A DNA stretch of 64,000 bases from DATFVA01 sp963747755 (GCA_963747755.1 CAVVGK010000009.1:1-64000), one strand, 5' to 3'; shown: positions 28,601-37,422, counted from the first letter of the stretch. Numbers and translations are program-made. Notes: generated by a model from the sequence alone, not told the origin.

Positions 28601-30636
28601 CTTGTATTATAGAACTGCCTTTCTTTCAGGTAGCAGACTGCAATGTTAAAACTGGGCGAAAACTTATCCGTCAACTTTTCACGGATAGTAAGGCTATTGC
28701 CTTCAACGTTATATTTCTTATACTTAATAAAAATATCCGACTCATAAGTAAGAAGAAGTTCCGTATTGGCAGTAGGGATGAAAATATAAGCAATCAGGCT
28801 GTCGCCTTTATCGTACGCGTCTTTATCGGTTACGATTTCAAGTCCAGATCCTGTTCTGCTATAGTAATAATTATTTATATCACCCACATAGAAAGATGAG
28901 GATGCCGTTATCTCCCTGTTTTTGCCATCGTATGCTTTTACAACATAGGTATAGTAGCCTTCATTCAACCGGGATGTCGGGTAAGGGACGGAAGCTTTAC
29001 CGTGACTATCGGTGCTGCCATGGAGGACTTCCAGCTTATCCTGGTTATAATGCATTCGCGGATTGGAATAATTTATTATGATATCAAAATCCGTCTGCAC
29101 AGGATTATCAGAAAAATCATTTGCATTAACCCTGAGGTTTACCGTTTTACCTCTTTCAACGAAATAGCGGTCGGGTGAAGTAAAGATTGAAAAAGCTCCC
29201 CTGGTTACATAAACTTCCGATGATCCGGGGATAACTCTTCGGGATGCATCTTTAACCTCTGCAGTTATGACGTAGACATAGTCATACTGAACATCATCAT
29301 CGATCTTGTAGCTGAACTTGTATTGACCATCGTCGTCAAGTGACCCGGTCTCCTGTGAAACCAGCTGCCGGTTACCGTAATACATCGGCTTGGTATAAGA
29401 GCGATAAAACCAGCTGTAATCCGACCAGTACCACCAGGGACGCCAGTACTGCTCTTTATAAATACTGAGTGTTACTTCACCGTTAGTAACAGGCGAGCCG
29501 AAGTAATAATCAGCCGAAACAGTTCCATCAATAATATCTTTAGCCGCGTAGTTCTTAGAGCCTGTTTCAACTTCGACTTTGTATTCGGGTTTTTTATATT
29601 CCTCAACGCTGAAGGAGCCGTAATAAGTATTTTGTCCGTTTGAAATCAGTATTGAATAGTCGCCCAGGTCGGCTTCCTCATCAAGCGTCACGTTTGAACT
29701 AAGCGAACCGAATTCATTGGTTGTAAGATCAGAAGAAAATACTTCTTTGTTCTTAGGAGATTTAACGGTAACTGTGAACTTTTCATATGGTACGTTCTTA
29801 ATCTCATTACCGCCTTTTTCTCTGATGACAGCTTTGAAGAAAACCTGCTGTCCGGGCCGGTACACAGGCTGATTAGTGTATATGTAAGCCGTGTAGTATT
29901 TATTAGCACCGTTCCTGAAATAATAATACGGATCACTTAAAATAGTTTCCTCACCGGCCTGTGCTATAAGAATAGGAGAAGTAACTTTTCCGGAATTCAG
30001 TTTATCCATATCTATAAGAACGAGACCATCGTTATCTGCTGTCTGGCTGGTTACGAGTTTTCCTTCACTGTAAACTGAAATTCTACTCTTAAGCATGAAT
30101 GCGCTTGTCTGTGCATTGGCAACATATGCGAGGATCTGGTGTCCGCTGTTTTTATACACCAGGGAGAGGTCGGATACAACTATACCGCAGTAAGCTACGC
30201 GGTCACCTCTTATTGCCTGCAGCAAATAAATTCCAGGTTTATCTATCTTACCCAGCGACAGGTTGTTATTGCTTCCATAATAATTGGAAGGTATGTAGTC
30301 TTTCCATTCCTTAATAAGCGATGTGTATTTTAACAGGACTTCTTTCCGGCTTCCGAAGATATCGAAAGCATACCTCATATTATTTTTATCTATAGAGGAG
30401 AAGAAACCAACGGGATCTTCGATAATCATCAGGCGAAAATTGTATGTGCCTCCGCTCCTGCTGTAATTATAAAGATTAACGGATACTCGACTTCCGGGTG
30501 AGAAGGTTGTATAGTTTGAAAGATAAAAATTATCATCGTCATTTAAGTTACTCTGATTTGAGCTCCCCAGCAGCAGAGGCAAAAGAAAAGTTATAAGCAA
30601 TAACAAGCGTTTCCCTGTAGAAATAGACTGGTTCAT
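25612..30636 (-). CDS. Large alpha-2-macroglobulin family protein
   Basis: A 1674-residue exported protein. The N-terminal hydrophobic stretch (KRLLLLITFLLPLLLGSS) is a signal peptide. Macroglobulin domains follow, with TNQPVYRPGQQVFFKAVIRE near 255, then IPDNLTTWRTTVRGITKGTD at about 975, the region before the thioester domain. The thioester motif is YPYGCVEQTMS (about 1168-1178); GCVEQ keeps the Cys, Glu and Gln of the classical GCGEQ. After it come alpha/alpha-toroid repeats (FQHDDGGWGWW, MTAYVVYGMTL). Bacterial A2Ms trap proteases in the periplasm or on the surface. No lipobox is seen, and the usual PBP1C partner is not next to it. It stands alone on the minus strand. Confidence 0.92.
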   Translation of the reverse strand: MNQSISTGKRLLLLITFLLPLLLGSSNQSNLNDDDNFYLSNYTTFSPGSRVSVNLYNYSRSGGTYNFRLMIIEDPVGFFSSIDKNNMRYAFDIFGSRKEVLLKYTSLIKEWKDYIPSNYYGSNNNLSLGKIDKPGIYLLQAIRGDRVAYCGIVVSDLSLVYKNSGHQILAYVANAQTSAFMLKSRISVYSEGKLVTSQTADNDGLVLIDMDKLNSGKVTSPILIAQAGEETILSDPYYYFRNGANKYYTAYIYTNQPVYRPGQQVFFKAVIREKGGNEIKNVPYEKFTVTVKSPKNKEVFSSDLTTNEFGSLSSNVTLDEEADLGDYSILISNGQNTYYGSFSVEEYKKPEYKVEVETGSKNYAAKDIIDGTVSADYYFGSPVTNGEVTLSIYKEQYWRPWWYWSDYSWFYRSYTKPMYYGNRQLVSQETGSLDDDGQYKFSYKIDDDVQYDYVYVITAEVKDASRRVIPGSSEVYVTRGAFSIFTSPDRYFVERGKTVNLRVNANDFSDNPVQTDFDIIINYSNPRMHYNQDKLEVLHGSTDSHGKASVPYPTSRLNEGYYTYVVKAYDGKNREITASSSFYVGDINNYYYSRTGSGLEIVTDKDAYDKGDSLIAYIFIPTANTELLLTYESDIFIKYKKYNVEGNSLTIREKLTDKFSPSFNIAVCYLKERQFYNTSKLVGVLAKDKFLDISLKPSKEIYKPGENADYIVIVKDYRGNPVPNTDLSFGIIDESIYAIKEDQTQDIQSFFYAPTYSYIPTYSSLQYSNFSSHSRDITYVDKNFFKDENRNEANLKKGSLYGKIKIKDSEETAKNIYVILTSEKYYYTAETDTNGNYNIGNVVQGEYDLYISGNGHNLTLVKKVNVTKKSTAYNFEIEKPVVITGAPEGQFFADGDRPAQAAELSVNTIRGGRADVMMMKSEMKDKGTAYVKAEVRSNFVDALIWKADIITDKSGTAKVSFKIPDNLTTWRTTVRGITKGTDVGQQQDKMISRKDLLVRMETPRFFREGDEMTVSTIVHNYLDEKKKTKITFTSDNVKLVSSKVNSKGYDPEINKGRNGVYEVVIEKNGELRIDWTVKVDNPIGEAKLSAEALTNEESDALELKVPVLPRGIRITNPLVSDFNDFSKSEELSFKIPGDVDLRTAKLEFNLSPSLAGTIIKALDDLVGYPYGCVEQTMSRFLPTIIVANTFKDINAPLKSSTIEELPKMAEAGLKRLYNFQHDDGGWGWWTNDKTHPYMTAYVVYGMTLAKNAGYPVDGNVYSRGVENLKQQIEKSESSDETTISFMLYSMATALKYNSADYNDLNRRIEKLLKDDLNAYSIALLTIALKDINNNSLAEAASEKLVKMVHSEERFAYWGGKEWHYSWQDDKVQTTAFVLKALLKTNSNNELIGKTVRWLLQQKQGFSWRSTQETAAVIFALADYLKTTNELNPDYNVTIYLNGEQVANQHFTKEDIYRENKTFSFSGLKNNILLKGENEIKIVKNGNGKLYFSGINQYYTKDENASARVNGFKVKREYYILKSEQMKDRIIYTKERFDGTAVSGENILVKTYVDTKDNGLQYLILEDMLPSGFEVVKDEQNFEIEGENNYKYYDYWDYRPWRWFYADKEYRDEKVAFFVTNVNDRMEFSYIIKAQMPGEYEVPAAQAYLMYYPEVGGNSSVIEINVKDSPSKKQG

Positions 30637-31043
30637 TCTGGCTCCTCGAATGTTTCCGGATTATACGTAAGTAATCTGAAAAAGTGCCGGCCATGGAAAT
30701 ATTTTTTCAGATATGCCTAAATTAAATTTATTCCGGTGGAGATAACAGCCTCATTGTTCATCGGATATATATAAGAATGTTTTAGTATGAGCAGCGGTTT
30801 CATCATGAGGCAATTTTAATGAGGGGTTTGAGCGGCGTCTCATTTGTCATATATGTGATAGTATAGCTTTCGACTGGCCTGAGGACTCAATATGTTAAGG
30901 TATAGAAATATTACCGACTTAAACACTGAAATAGTCGATTATTTTAGACACCTGTCAGACAGGCACTATTCATGAAATCATTATTGTAAGTGCTAATGAG
31001 GTAGTCTAATTTTGTAATACACAATCAATCAACAAAGAACGAG
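30637..31043. other. Intergenic, 407 bp
   Basis: Divergent gap between the macroglobulin and rlpA. A small palindrome (CCTGTC-A-GACAGG, about 30951-30963) is present. No gene, RNA or strong promoter is recognised. Confidence 0.4.
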
Positions 31044-31538
31044 GTGATATTGAAGTTACTAACAAGAATATCGATCGTGGGCATCTTAGCTTTACTGGTT
31101 GGATTTACTATCATAAAGACAGACATGAGTGAGACAGCAAAACCAGTAATGGATAACAGTACGGTCACAGAAGGAGAGAGTCTTGTTGAAACATCAGCAA
31201 TATCCTACATAGATAAAGGTTATATGACAGCTTCCTGGTACGGTCCCCGTTTCCACGGAAGGCAAACAGCTAACGGTGAAATTTATGATCAGATGGCTTT
31301 CACCGCGGCTCACAAAGGATTAAGGTTCGGGACACTGTTAAAAATAACAAACCCGAGAAACGACCAATTCGTAATTGTGAGAATTAATGACCGCGGACCC
31401 TACATTGGAGGGCGGCAGCTTGATCTATCAAAAGCAGCAGCAGAGCAGCTTGGTATGATGAAGCGCGGAGTTATTAAGGTGAAAGTTGATGAGCTGAGCC
31501 TTAAAGGGATAAACTTCCCCGTTATCACCCTGAACTGA
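31044..31538 (+). CDS. rlpA: RlpA-like septal ring lytic transglycosylase
   Basis: 164 residues with an N-terminal hydrophobic segment (about 10-26, SIVGILALLVGF) and a double-psi beta-barrel (about 58-150: TASWYGPRFHGRQTANGEIY, MAFTAAHKGLRFGTLLKIT, VRINDRGPYIGGRQLDLS). The GPY and the Asp of INDRGPY are the conserved DPBB features. RlpA cleaves naked glycan strands at the septum. There is no SPOR domain, unlike E. coli RlpA. The start is uncertain: GTG at 31044, or TTG at 31050 that gives a cleaner signal peptide behind GAGGTG. A terminator follows. Confidence 0.85.
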   Translation: MILKLLTRISIVGILALLVGFTIIKTDMSETAKPVMDNSTVTEGESLVETSAISYIDKGYMTASWYGPRFHGRQTANGEIYDQMAFTAAHKGLRFGTLLKITNPRNDQFVIVRINDRGPYIGGRQLDLSKAAAEQLGMMKRGVIKVKVDELSLKGINFPVITLN

Positions 31539-31567
31539 CAGCCAATATCTATAAAATATAAAGTTAA

Positions 31568-31592
31568 AACCCGGCATATACGCCGGGTTTTT
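31568..31592 (+). terminator. Rho-independent terminator after rlpA
   Basis: The arms CCCGGC and GCCGGG (about 31570-31587) flank a six-base loop and are followed by seven T. Confidence 0.85.
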
Positions 31593-31652
31593 TATTTTAT
31601 AAGCAGTTAATTATTAAATTGCAGATAATCATTAAAGAAAAAATAACAGAGA

Positions 31653-32216
31653 ATGGCAGAAAAAAAGAAATTAAATCTCGGCTGCGGTAAAGACATTAAA
31701 GAAGGGTATATAAATCTTGACGTTGTGGATTACGGGGGAAATATGATTCACGATATCAACACCTTTCCCTACCCGTTTGAAGAAAACACATTTGATGAGA
31801 TCTTTGCCAGTCACATTCTCGAGCATCTCGACAGCTTTCACAAGACTGTAACAGAACTTTACAGGATATCAAAACCTGACGGAGTTATAATTGTGTACGC
31901 ACCTTTTTTCCTGAACACAAAATATTTCGGTGAACCGGATCATAAAATTCCCTTCTCGATCAGAACCTTCGACAACTACGAATTTATAGGGAACCGGAAA
32001 CTTAAATTTTATGAGAAATGGAAACTGAATCACAGAACAAACTATGAAGGCAAAGCCCAGTTTGAAATTCTGGAGAAGAGATTTATTACTTCCCACTTTG
32101 CCGCTCTGAAATGGATGGACGCGATACTTAACATTGAACCCGTAATGTATGAGAGATTCTTTGCAGGAATTTTCTCACCCGAGGAAGTCTATTTCAAACT
32201 ACGGGTAGTGAAATAA
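31653..32216 (+). CDS. Class I SAM-dependent methyltransferase
   Basis: 187 residues. The nucleotide-binding motif I is KLNLGCGKDIKEGYINLDVV (about 6-25), with the acidic residue of motif II in NLDVV and motif post-I FDEIFASHILEHLDSF (about 47-62). Such short enzymes are typical of sugar, lipid or small-molecule methyltransferases in Bacteroidota. The acceptor substrate is unknown. It stands alone between rlpA and the convergent DUF423 gene. Confidence 0.75.
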   Translation: MAEKKKLNLGCGKDIKEGYINLDVVDYGGNMIHDINTFPYPFEENTFDEIFASHILEHLDSFHKTVTELYRISKPDGVIIVYAPFFLNTKYFGEPDHKIPFSIRTFDNYEFIGNRKLKFYEKWKLNHRTNYEGKAQFEILEKRFITSHFAALKWMDAILNIEPVMYERFFAGIFSPEEVYFKLRVVK

Positions 32217-32292
32217 AGACATAAATTATAACGATTATAGCCTTACGCCTGCTACATATTTCGCGGGATCCGCGTTTAGGAATGCAGCCTTC

Positions 32293-32655
32293 TTAGGTTT
32301 TTTTCTTTACAGCAAAAACAACCAGCGACAGCCAGCCTACAAGGAAGCAAACACCGCCGAAAGGCGTTATCATAGCGAACAGGAGGGTCCCCGTAACCGC
32401 ATATAAATACAGTGAAAAAGAAAACAAAACTATTCCCGCAAGGAAGAACCATTTTGACAATTCAAAAGAGCTTCCTGCAGTCAGGGCGAGGGCAAGGAGA
32501 ACCACGCTATGGATTAACTGATAAAGGACGCCTGTCTTATATATTTCTATCATTTCAACAGAAAGGAGATTCCTTAACCCATGTGCGCCGAATGCTCCAA
32601 GGGCAACTGCAAGGAAACCCGATATACCTGCAATAATGAGCCATTTTTTAGACAT
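32293..32655 (-). CDS. DUF423 family membrane protein
   Basis: About 120 residues, with four predicted membrane helices and the conserved opening AGISGFLAVALGAFGAHGLR. The start at 32655 (MSKKW) is preferred because GGAG lies 7 bases upstream; the ATG at 32682 lacks one. The C-terminal region (FAMITPFGGVCFLVGWLSL) fits the family. Function unknown. Confidence 0.85.
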   Translation of the reverse strand: MSKKWLIIAGISGFLAVALGAFGAHGLRNLLSVEMIEIYKTGVLYQLIHSVVLLALALTAGSSFELSKWFFLAGIVLFSFSLYLYAVTGTLLFAMITPFGGVCFLVGWLSLVVFAVKKKT

Positions 32656-32756
32656 TCTTAGCTCCGTTTCTATGTGAACCATTTCAAATTACATTGTAAA
32701 ATAGGACGTAAAATTGCTAAATTAGCTGACTTATAAAAATTAACCAAACTTTAAAA

Positions 32757-33104
32757 ATGAAAGCACTGCAAAAAATGATTCTGCCGGCTCTGCTGCTGGC
32801 GGCAATTATGCTCACATACTTTATCTATTTTGCCCCTTCGGGAGAAGCGGGTCTTTATTCAAATTTCGATACGAATAATAATGCTAACAAGGAAATCCGG
32901 GTATATTTTGTGAAAGAGAAAGGGATTCAATCTGATCTTGTAAATCAATCAGCTACGTTTTATGCGTCTGACGGAGCCGGGGTACAGAACCTGGTGCAGG
33001 CACCATTCCCACTTCCTCAAGGAATAGAAGAAGCGGAATTCATTATTATGACGGGTCATTTACACGACGATCATTTTCACGCAGTTGATATTAAATTACC
33101 ATAG
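32757..33104 (+). CDS. Membrane-anchored OB-fold-like protein, CcmE-like
   Basis: 115 residues with one N-terminal helix (about 8-28, LPALLLAAIMLTYFIYF) and a short beta-rich domain. The order KEIRVYFVKEKGI, SATFYASDG and IIMTGHLHDDHFHAVDIKL resembles the OB-fold of the cytochrome-c maturation heme chaperone CcmE, with the end VVxGxxxxDxFxA. The heme-binding His-Tyr tail of CcmE is not seen. It may be a degenerate or related OB-fold protein rather than a chaperone. It lies 5 bp before uvrB and is probably cotranscribed with it. Confidence 0.5.
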   Translation: MKALQKMILPALLLAAIMLTYFIYFAPSGEAGLYSNFDTNNNANKEIRVYFVKEKGIQSDLVNQSATFYASDGAGVQNLVQAPFPLPQGIEEAEFIIMTGHLHDDHFHAVDIKLP

Positions 33105-33109
33105 GATCT

Positions 33110-35125
33110 ATGAAAGATAAGTTCGAATTAGCATCAAGTTACAAACCTTCGGGCGATCAGCCGGAAGCCATTAAGCAGCTGACTGCGGGTATTATGTCCG
33201 GCGATAAATTCCAGACACTGCTGGGTGTGACGGGAAGTGGTAAAACTTTTACAATATCAAATGTCATTGCTGAGCTGAATAGACCGACCCTAATAATATC
33301 GCACAACAAAACGCTTGCAGCGCAGCTGTACTCCGAGTTTAAGTCCTTCTTTCCAAAAAACGCCGTTGAATTCTTTATAAGTTATTACGACTATTATCAG
33401 CCGGAAGCCTACGTTGTATCAAGCGACGTATACATAGAAAAAGACTTTTCTATAAATGAAGAGATTGATCGTTTACGGCTGAAAGCGACCACTGCCCTGG
33501 TAGAGGGAAGAAGGGATGTTATTGTTGTTGCATCCGTGAGTTGTATATACGGTATCGGTGCGCCTCAGGATTATGCGGACCAGATAATATTTTTACGGCA
33601 GGGTATGCAGATACCGAGGAAAAAATTACTGAGAGACCTGATAGATATTCATTATGTAAGAAATGATACGGAGTTCAGCCGCGGTACGTTCAGGGCACGC
33701 GGTGATGTAGTTGAAATTATTCCTGCCTACCAGTATGAAGAGGCAGTAAGGATAGAGTTCTGGGATGATGAAATTGAGAAGCTGAGTATTATTGACTCTG
33801 TTACGGGGGATGTGCTAAGAGAGATTGAGTCAAATCCGATTTATCCTGCGAAGTATTTCGTTTCAAATCGTGACCAGGTTCAAAAAGCTATTTATAACAT
33901 AGAGCAGGAACTGGAAGACAGGCTGCGGTACTTCCGCTCAGAAGAAAAATACCTTGAGGCCCAGAGGATTGAGCAGAGGACGAAGTTCGATATTGAAATG
34001 ATGAAGGAGATAGGGTATTGCTCCGGTATTGAGAATTATTCAAGGCACCTTGACGGAAGAGCGCCGGGTACACGTCCCTACAACTTAATGGATTACTTTC
34101 CCAAAGATTTTCTTTGCGTTATTGATGAATCGCATGTGACCGTACCCCAGATAAGGGGGATGTACAACGGCGACAGGTCGAGGAAGGAAACCCTGGTTGA
34201 ATACGGGTTCAGGCTTCCTTCGGCGCTTGATAACCGCCCCATGAAGTTCCAGGAATTCGAGGGAATGCTTGACCAGGTGATTTTTGTGAGTGCTACTCCT
34301 GCAGACTTTGAGCTGGAAAAGAGCGGAGGGGTTGTTGTTGAGCAGATAATTCGTCCCACCGGTCTTCTTGATCCTGAAATCGAAGTTCGTCCGATCAAAG
34401 GTCAGATAGATGATTTGATCGGAGAGGTAAGAATAAGAGTGGAGAAGAAGGAAAAAATACTCGTTACCACCCTGACGAAGAAAATGGCAGAGGATCTTTC
34501 TGATTACCTGGACAAGATTGGTATCCTTGTAAGGTATATTCACAGCGATATTGACGCACTTGAGCGTGTTGAAATACTGAGAGACCTGCGAATAGGCGAG
34601 TTCGATGTACTTGTTGGTGTTAACCTTCTCAGAGAGGGGCTTGACCTTCCGGAGGTTTCTCTTGTTGCAATAATTGATGCTGACAAAGAAGGTTTCCTGA
34701 GAAGCGAAAGATCACTTATGCAGACAGCAGGCCGTACAGCCCGTAACGTTAATGGTAAAGTAATTATGTACGCGAATAAAATCACCGAATCCATGAGAAA
34801 AACGATTGACGAAACGAACAGACGGCGCAAGCTTCAAAAGGAATATAATGATGAGCACGGGATTGAGCCAAAGACAATTTTCAAGAGTATGGAAGAGATA
34901 ATGTCGTCTACTTCCATAGCGGATATCAGGAAGAAGGATGAGCAGGAGGCGTTTTCTTTTTCGAAGGTGGCCGAGCCGGTACTTAAGTATATGAATAATG
35001 ACCAAAAGCAGGATCTGATAGAGGAATTATCAGTACAAATGCACCAGGCGGCAAAAGATCTTGAGTTTGAGAAAGCAGCACACCTGAGAGATGAAATTCA
35101 GCGATTGAAAAAGATGGTTAAATAG
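33110..35125 (+). CDS. uvrB: Excinuclease ABC subunit B
   Basis: 671 residues, full length for UvrB. Walker A is GVTGSGKTFTISNV (about 40-53); the beta-hairpin that inserts into DNA is YYDYYQPEAYV (about 92-102); motif II is CVIDESHVT (about 338); motif VI is QTAGRTARN (about 542). The UVR domain (about 630-665, FEKAAHLRDEIQRLKK) at the C-terminus binds UvrC. It verifies damage and loads UvrC in nucleotide-excision repair. Start ATG 5 bp after the CcmE-like gene. Confidence 0.97.
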   Translation: MKDKFELASSYKPSGDQPEAIKQLTAGIMSGDKFQTLLGVTGSGKTFTISNVIAELNRPTLIISHNKTLAAQLYSEFKSFFPKNAVEFFISYYDYYQPEAYVVSSDVYIEKDFSINEEIDRLRLKATTALVEGRRDVIVVASVSCIYGIGAPQDYADQIIFLRQGMQIPRKKLLRDLIDIHYVRNDTEFSRGTFRARGDVVEIIPAYQYEEAVRIEFWDDEIEKLSIIDSVTGDVLREIESNPIYPAKYFVSNRDQVQKAIYNIEQELEDRLRYFRSEEKYLEAQRIEQRTKFDIEMMKEIGYCSGIENYSRHLDGRAPGTRPYNLMDYFPKDFLCVIDESHVTVPQIRGMYNGDRSRKETLVEYGFRLPSALDNRPMKFQEFEGMLDQVIFVSATPADFELEKSGGVVVEQIIRPTGLLDPEIEVRPIKGQIDDLIGEVRIRVEKKEKILVTTLTKKMAEDLSDYLDKIGILVRYIHSDIDALERVEILRDLRIGEFDVLVGVNLLREGLDLPEVSLVAIIDADKEGFLRSERSLMQTAGRTARNVNGKVIMYANKITESMRKTIDETNRRRKLQKEYNDEHGIEPKTIFKSMEEIMSSTSIADIRKKDEQEAFSFSKVAEPVLKYMNNDQKQDLIEELSVQMHQAAKDLEFEKAAHLRDEIQRLKKMVK

Positions 35126-35156
35126 GTAAGATTGGAATCGTTCCGCGCTTAGCGTA

Positions 35157-35942
35157 TCAGATGAGAATTATGGGGTGCAGTCCCTCATTAAATTTATCTC
35201 CTCTATATAGAACCTGCTCTAAGAATAATCCCGATGGAGGCGCAGTATACTTTGCGGGTTCCTTTGATTTTGTTATGAGGAATATCTTTACATCCGCTTC
35301 CGTCAACCTCCCTCTTCCTACTTCCACGAGAACCCCGACCATTCTTCTCACCATCTTCCAGAGGAAATGAGAACCGGTCAACCTGATAAGAATGACGTCG
35401 CCTTCTTTCTTAAACTGCATATTTTCAATCAGGACCTTTGTAGATTTTTCGTTCGGATCCTGGTCGGAAAACGAAGCGAAGTCATGCATACCAATAAATT
35501 GCTTACCTGCTGATTCCATAGCACGGAAGTCAAGCTTATCTTTTATCCACCAGACATAATTTTTTCCGAAAGCAGTTCTCCTGGTAGCCACCTGGTAAAC
35601 ATAGCTTCGCTTAACAGCATCGTGGCGGGCGTGAAAGTTAGGACTAACTTTTTCAACTTCGAGGATATTGATATCGTAGGGAAGGCTGTCATTCATTTTA
35701 AGTCTTATTATTTCGGGTGCAAGCATGGTTCTGACATCCAGGTGTGCAATCTGACTGAGCGCATGAACCCCGCTATCGGTCCTACCGGAACCCTGAATAT
35801 CGGCTTTCTCGTTTTTAAATATTTCGTCGGCTGCCCTGAACAGAACCCCCTGGACGGTTTTAGTAGATGTCTGTCCCGGCTGCTTCTGCCATCCGGAATA
35901 GCGTGTACCGTCGTATTCTATAAATAATTTGAAGCGTGCCAT
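35157..35942 (-). CDS. truA: tRNA pseudouridine(38-40) synthase
   Basis: 261 residues. The catalytic Asp is in GSGRTDSGVHALSQIAH (about 51-67), with YDGTRYSGWQKQPGQ at the N-terminus. The second repeat with MHDFASFSD follows at about 150, and LIRLTGSHFLWKMVRRMVG near 183-201. It pseudouridylates the anticodon stem-loop of many tRNAs. It starts 2 bp after the queD stop, so the three tRNA-modification genes queE-queD-truA form one minus-strand unit. Confidence 0.95.
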   Translation of the reverse strand: MARFKLFIEYDGTRYSGWQKQPGQTSTKTVQGVLFRAADEIFKNEKADIQGSGRTDSGVHALSQIAHLDVRTMLAPEIIRLKMNDSLPYDINILEVEKVSPNFHARHDAVKRSYVYQVATRRTAFGKNYVWWIKDKLDFRAMESAGKQFIGMHDFASFSDQDPNEKSTKVLIENMQFKKEGDVILIRLTGSHFLWKMVRRMVGVLVEVGRGRLTEADVKIFLITKSKEPAKYTAPPSGLFLEQVLYRGDKFNEGLHPIILI

Positions 35943-35944
35943 GA

Positions 35945-36359
35945 TTAAAGTGAACTTTCTTCTTCAGCGTAGTCGTCGATTGATTCGAAAATTCTGACTT
36001 TTACTTTTTTGACATTGGAAGGTATACTCTGTTTCTTTAATTCTGTTAATATATATCGGCAGATATTTTCCACCGTTGACTGAAAGTTAACAATGACTTT
36101 TTTTGAATTAACTGATTCAAGGAACCTGACGATTTCCTGATCCTCCTCAAAGACCATGAAAGACATGATCCAGCTGATCAACAATAGGTTTAACTATTTT
36201 TTTAAGATCGTAATAATCCATAACCATTCCGCCGTCATTTACTTCACCCTGAAGTTCAACAATCATCCTGTAGGAATGGCCATGTATGTTTTTACATTTG
36301 CCGAAATGTTCAGGCAGACGGTGTCCCATCTCCCAATGAAATTCTTTAGCAATTTTCAT
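35945..36359 (-). pseudogene. queD: 6-carboxytetrahydropterin synthase QueD, one frameshift
   Basis: The first frame (36359 to 36147) gives the N-terminal half: the zinc His in MGHRLPEHFG, the catalytic Cys with the His pair in GKCKNIHGHSYRMIVEL, and MVMDYYDLKKIVKPIVDQLDH, then VFHGL and stop. Removing one G near 36159 continues as SFMVFEEDQEIVRFLE and runs to 35945, giving a normal 138-residue QueD ending ESIDDYAEE. QueD makes 6-carboxy-5,6,7,8-tetrahydropterin in queuosine/7-deazaguanine synthesis. It is overlapped by queE at its start and followed by truA. All catalytic residues lie before the shift; assembly error is a fair explanation. Confidence 0.7.
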
Positions 36360-37000
36360 TACACACCTTTCTTATCCGGCTGCCATATGAATTTATGCAT
36401 TTGCAGCTGAAAGCGAGCTTTGACTTTGTCCTGCAGCATCCATTCAACAAGAGTCAGGGGTTCCAGCTTTCCAAATACAACTGAAAAAAGTAATTCGCAT
36501 TTTTCTTCAAGATGGTAATTCGTAATTATCTCTTTTGTCCATTCATAGTCATCCCTGCTTCCCATTACAAATTTCAGTTCATCATTCTTTTTTAGAAAAT
36601 TTATATTATCATACAAGTTCTTTTTCATCATTCCGCTGGAAGGACATTTAAGGTCCATTACTATCTTTACGCGTCTGTCAATTTCATTAATCGGGAGGCT
36701 CCCCCCCGTTTCCAGCATAACCTCGTAGCCGAGATTACAAAGCGCGGTCATAAGCTCTCTGCATTCCTTATCCTGGACGAGTGGTTCCCCGCCTGTTATT
36801 TCGACAAGTTCACAGTCATATTCTCCGACCCGTGTGATTACATCCTTTATCGAATAGTCTTTCCCATCATAGAAAGCGTATTCAGTATCGCAATATGTAC
36901 ACCGGAGATTACAGCCCGTTAATCGTATAAAAACGCAGGGTAAACCAGCATAGCTGCTTTCTCCCTGTATCGAAAAATAGATTTCGTTTATTTTCAGCAT
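36359..37000 (-). CDS. queE: 7-carboxy-7-deazaguanine synthase
   Basis: 213 residues, radical SAM. The cluster motif is CNLRCTYCDTEYAF (about 30-43), and the N-terminus has IQGESSYAGLPCVFIRLTG (about 11-29), the QueE hallmark. GGEPLVQ (about 70) binds SAM. It converts the pterin product of QueD to 7-carboxy-7-deazaguanine, on the way to queuosine. Its stop overlaps the ATG of queD (TAATG), so the two are translationally coupled. Confidence 0.93.
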   Translation of the reverse strand: MLKINEIYFSIQGESSYAGLPCVFIRLTGCNLRCTYCDTEYAFYDGKDYSIKDVITRVGEYDCELVEITGGEPLVQDKECRELMTALCNLGYEVMLETGGSLPINEIDRRVKIVMDLKCPSSGMMKKNLYDNINFLKKNDELKFVMGSRDDYEWTKEIITNYHLEEKCELLFSVVFGKLEPLTLVEWMLQDKVKARFQLQMHKFIWQPDKKGV

Positions 37001-37051
37001 AATTTCGCAACATTTTAATATTCGTCGGGGATTAATTTAGTAAAGAATACA

Positions 37052-37080
37052 TTGACAAAAAATGCCCAATTATCTATATT
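37052..37080 (+). promoter_or_regulatory. Sigma-70-type promoter of rpsT
   Basis: TTGACA (37052-37057) and TATATT (37075-37080) are separated by 17 bases. The ATG of rpsT is 42 bp after the -10 box. Confidence 0.65.
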
Positions 37081-37122
37081 AGAAGTCTATTTTTTTATTA
37101 AAAACCAAGGATTTACTGAAAA

Positions 37123-37395
37123 ATGGCAAGTCATAAATCGGCAAAGAAAAGAATACGCACTAATGAAAGAAAAAGAGCTGCAAATAAAAGTTATGAATCT
37201 ATGTTAAAGACCCATTACAAGAGAGTACTGGAGGCCGAAAACAAAGACGAAGCTGAAAAATTATATAAAGAAGCTATTGCAGTAATCGATAAAGGTGCAA
37301 GCAAGGGGATTATACACAGCAACAATGCATCCCGTAAAAAAGCTACTTTAACCAAACATGTGAATTCGCTAAGCCAGCCAGAAGCAGAAAAATAA
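37123..37395 (+). CDS. rpsT: Ribosomal protein bS20
   Basis: 90 residues, normal length. The opening MASHKSAKKRIRTNERKRAA is typical of bS20, which binds 16S rRNA helices in the small subunit. It has a strong upstream promoter (37052) and a downstream terminator (37423), so it is its own unit. In many bacteria bS20 represses its own translation. Confidence 0.96.
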   Translation: MASHKSAKKRIRTNERKRAANKSYESMLKTHYKRVLEAENKDEAEKLYKEAIAVIDKGASKGIIHSNNASRKKATLTKHVNSLSQPEAEK

Positions 37396-37422
37396 ATCCA
37401 GGTTTATTTTAAGGTTTTAAAG

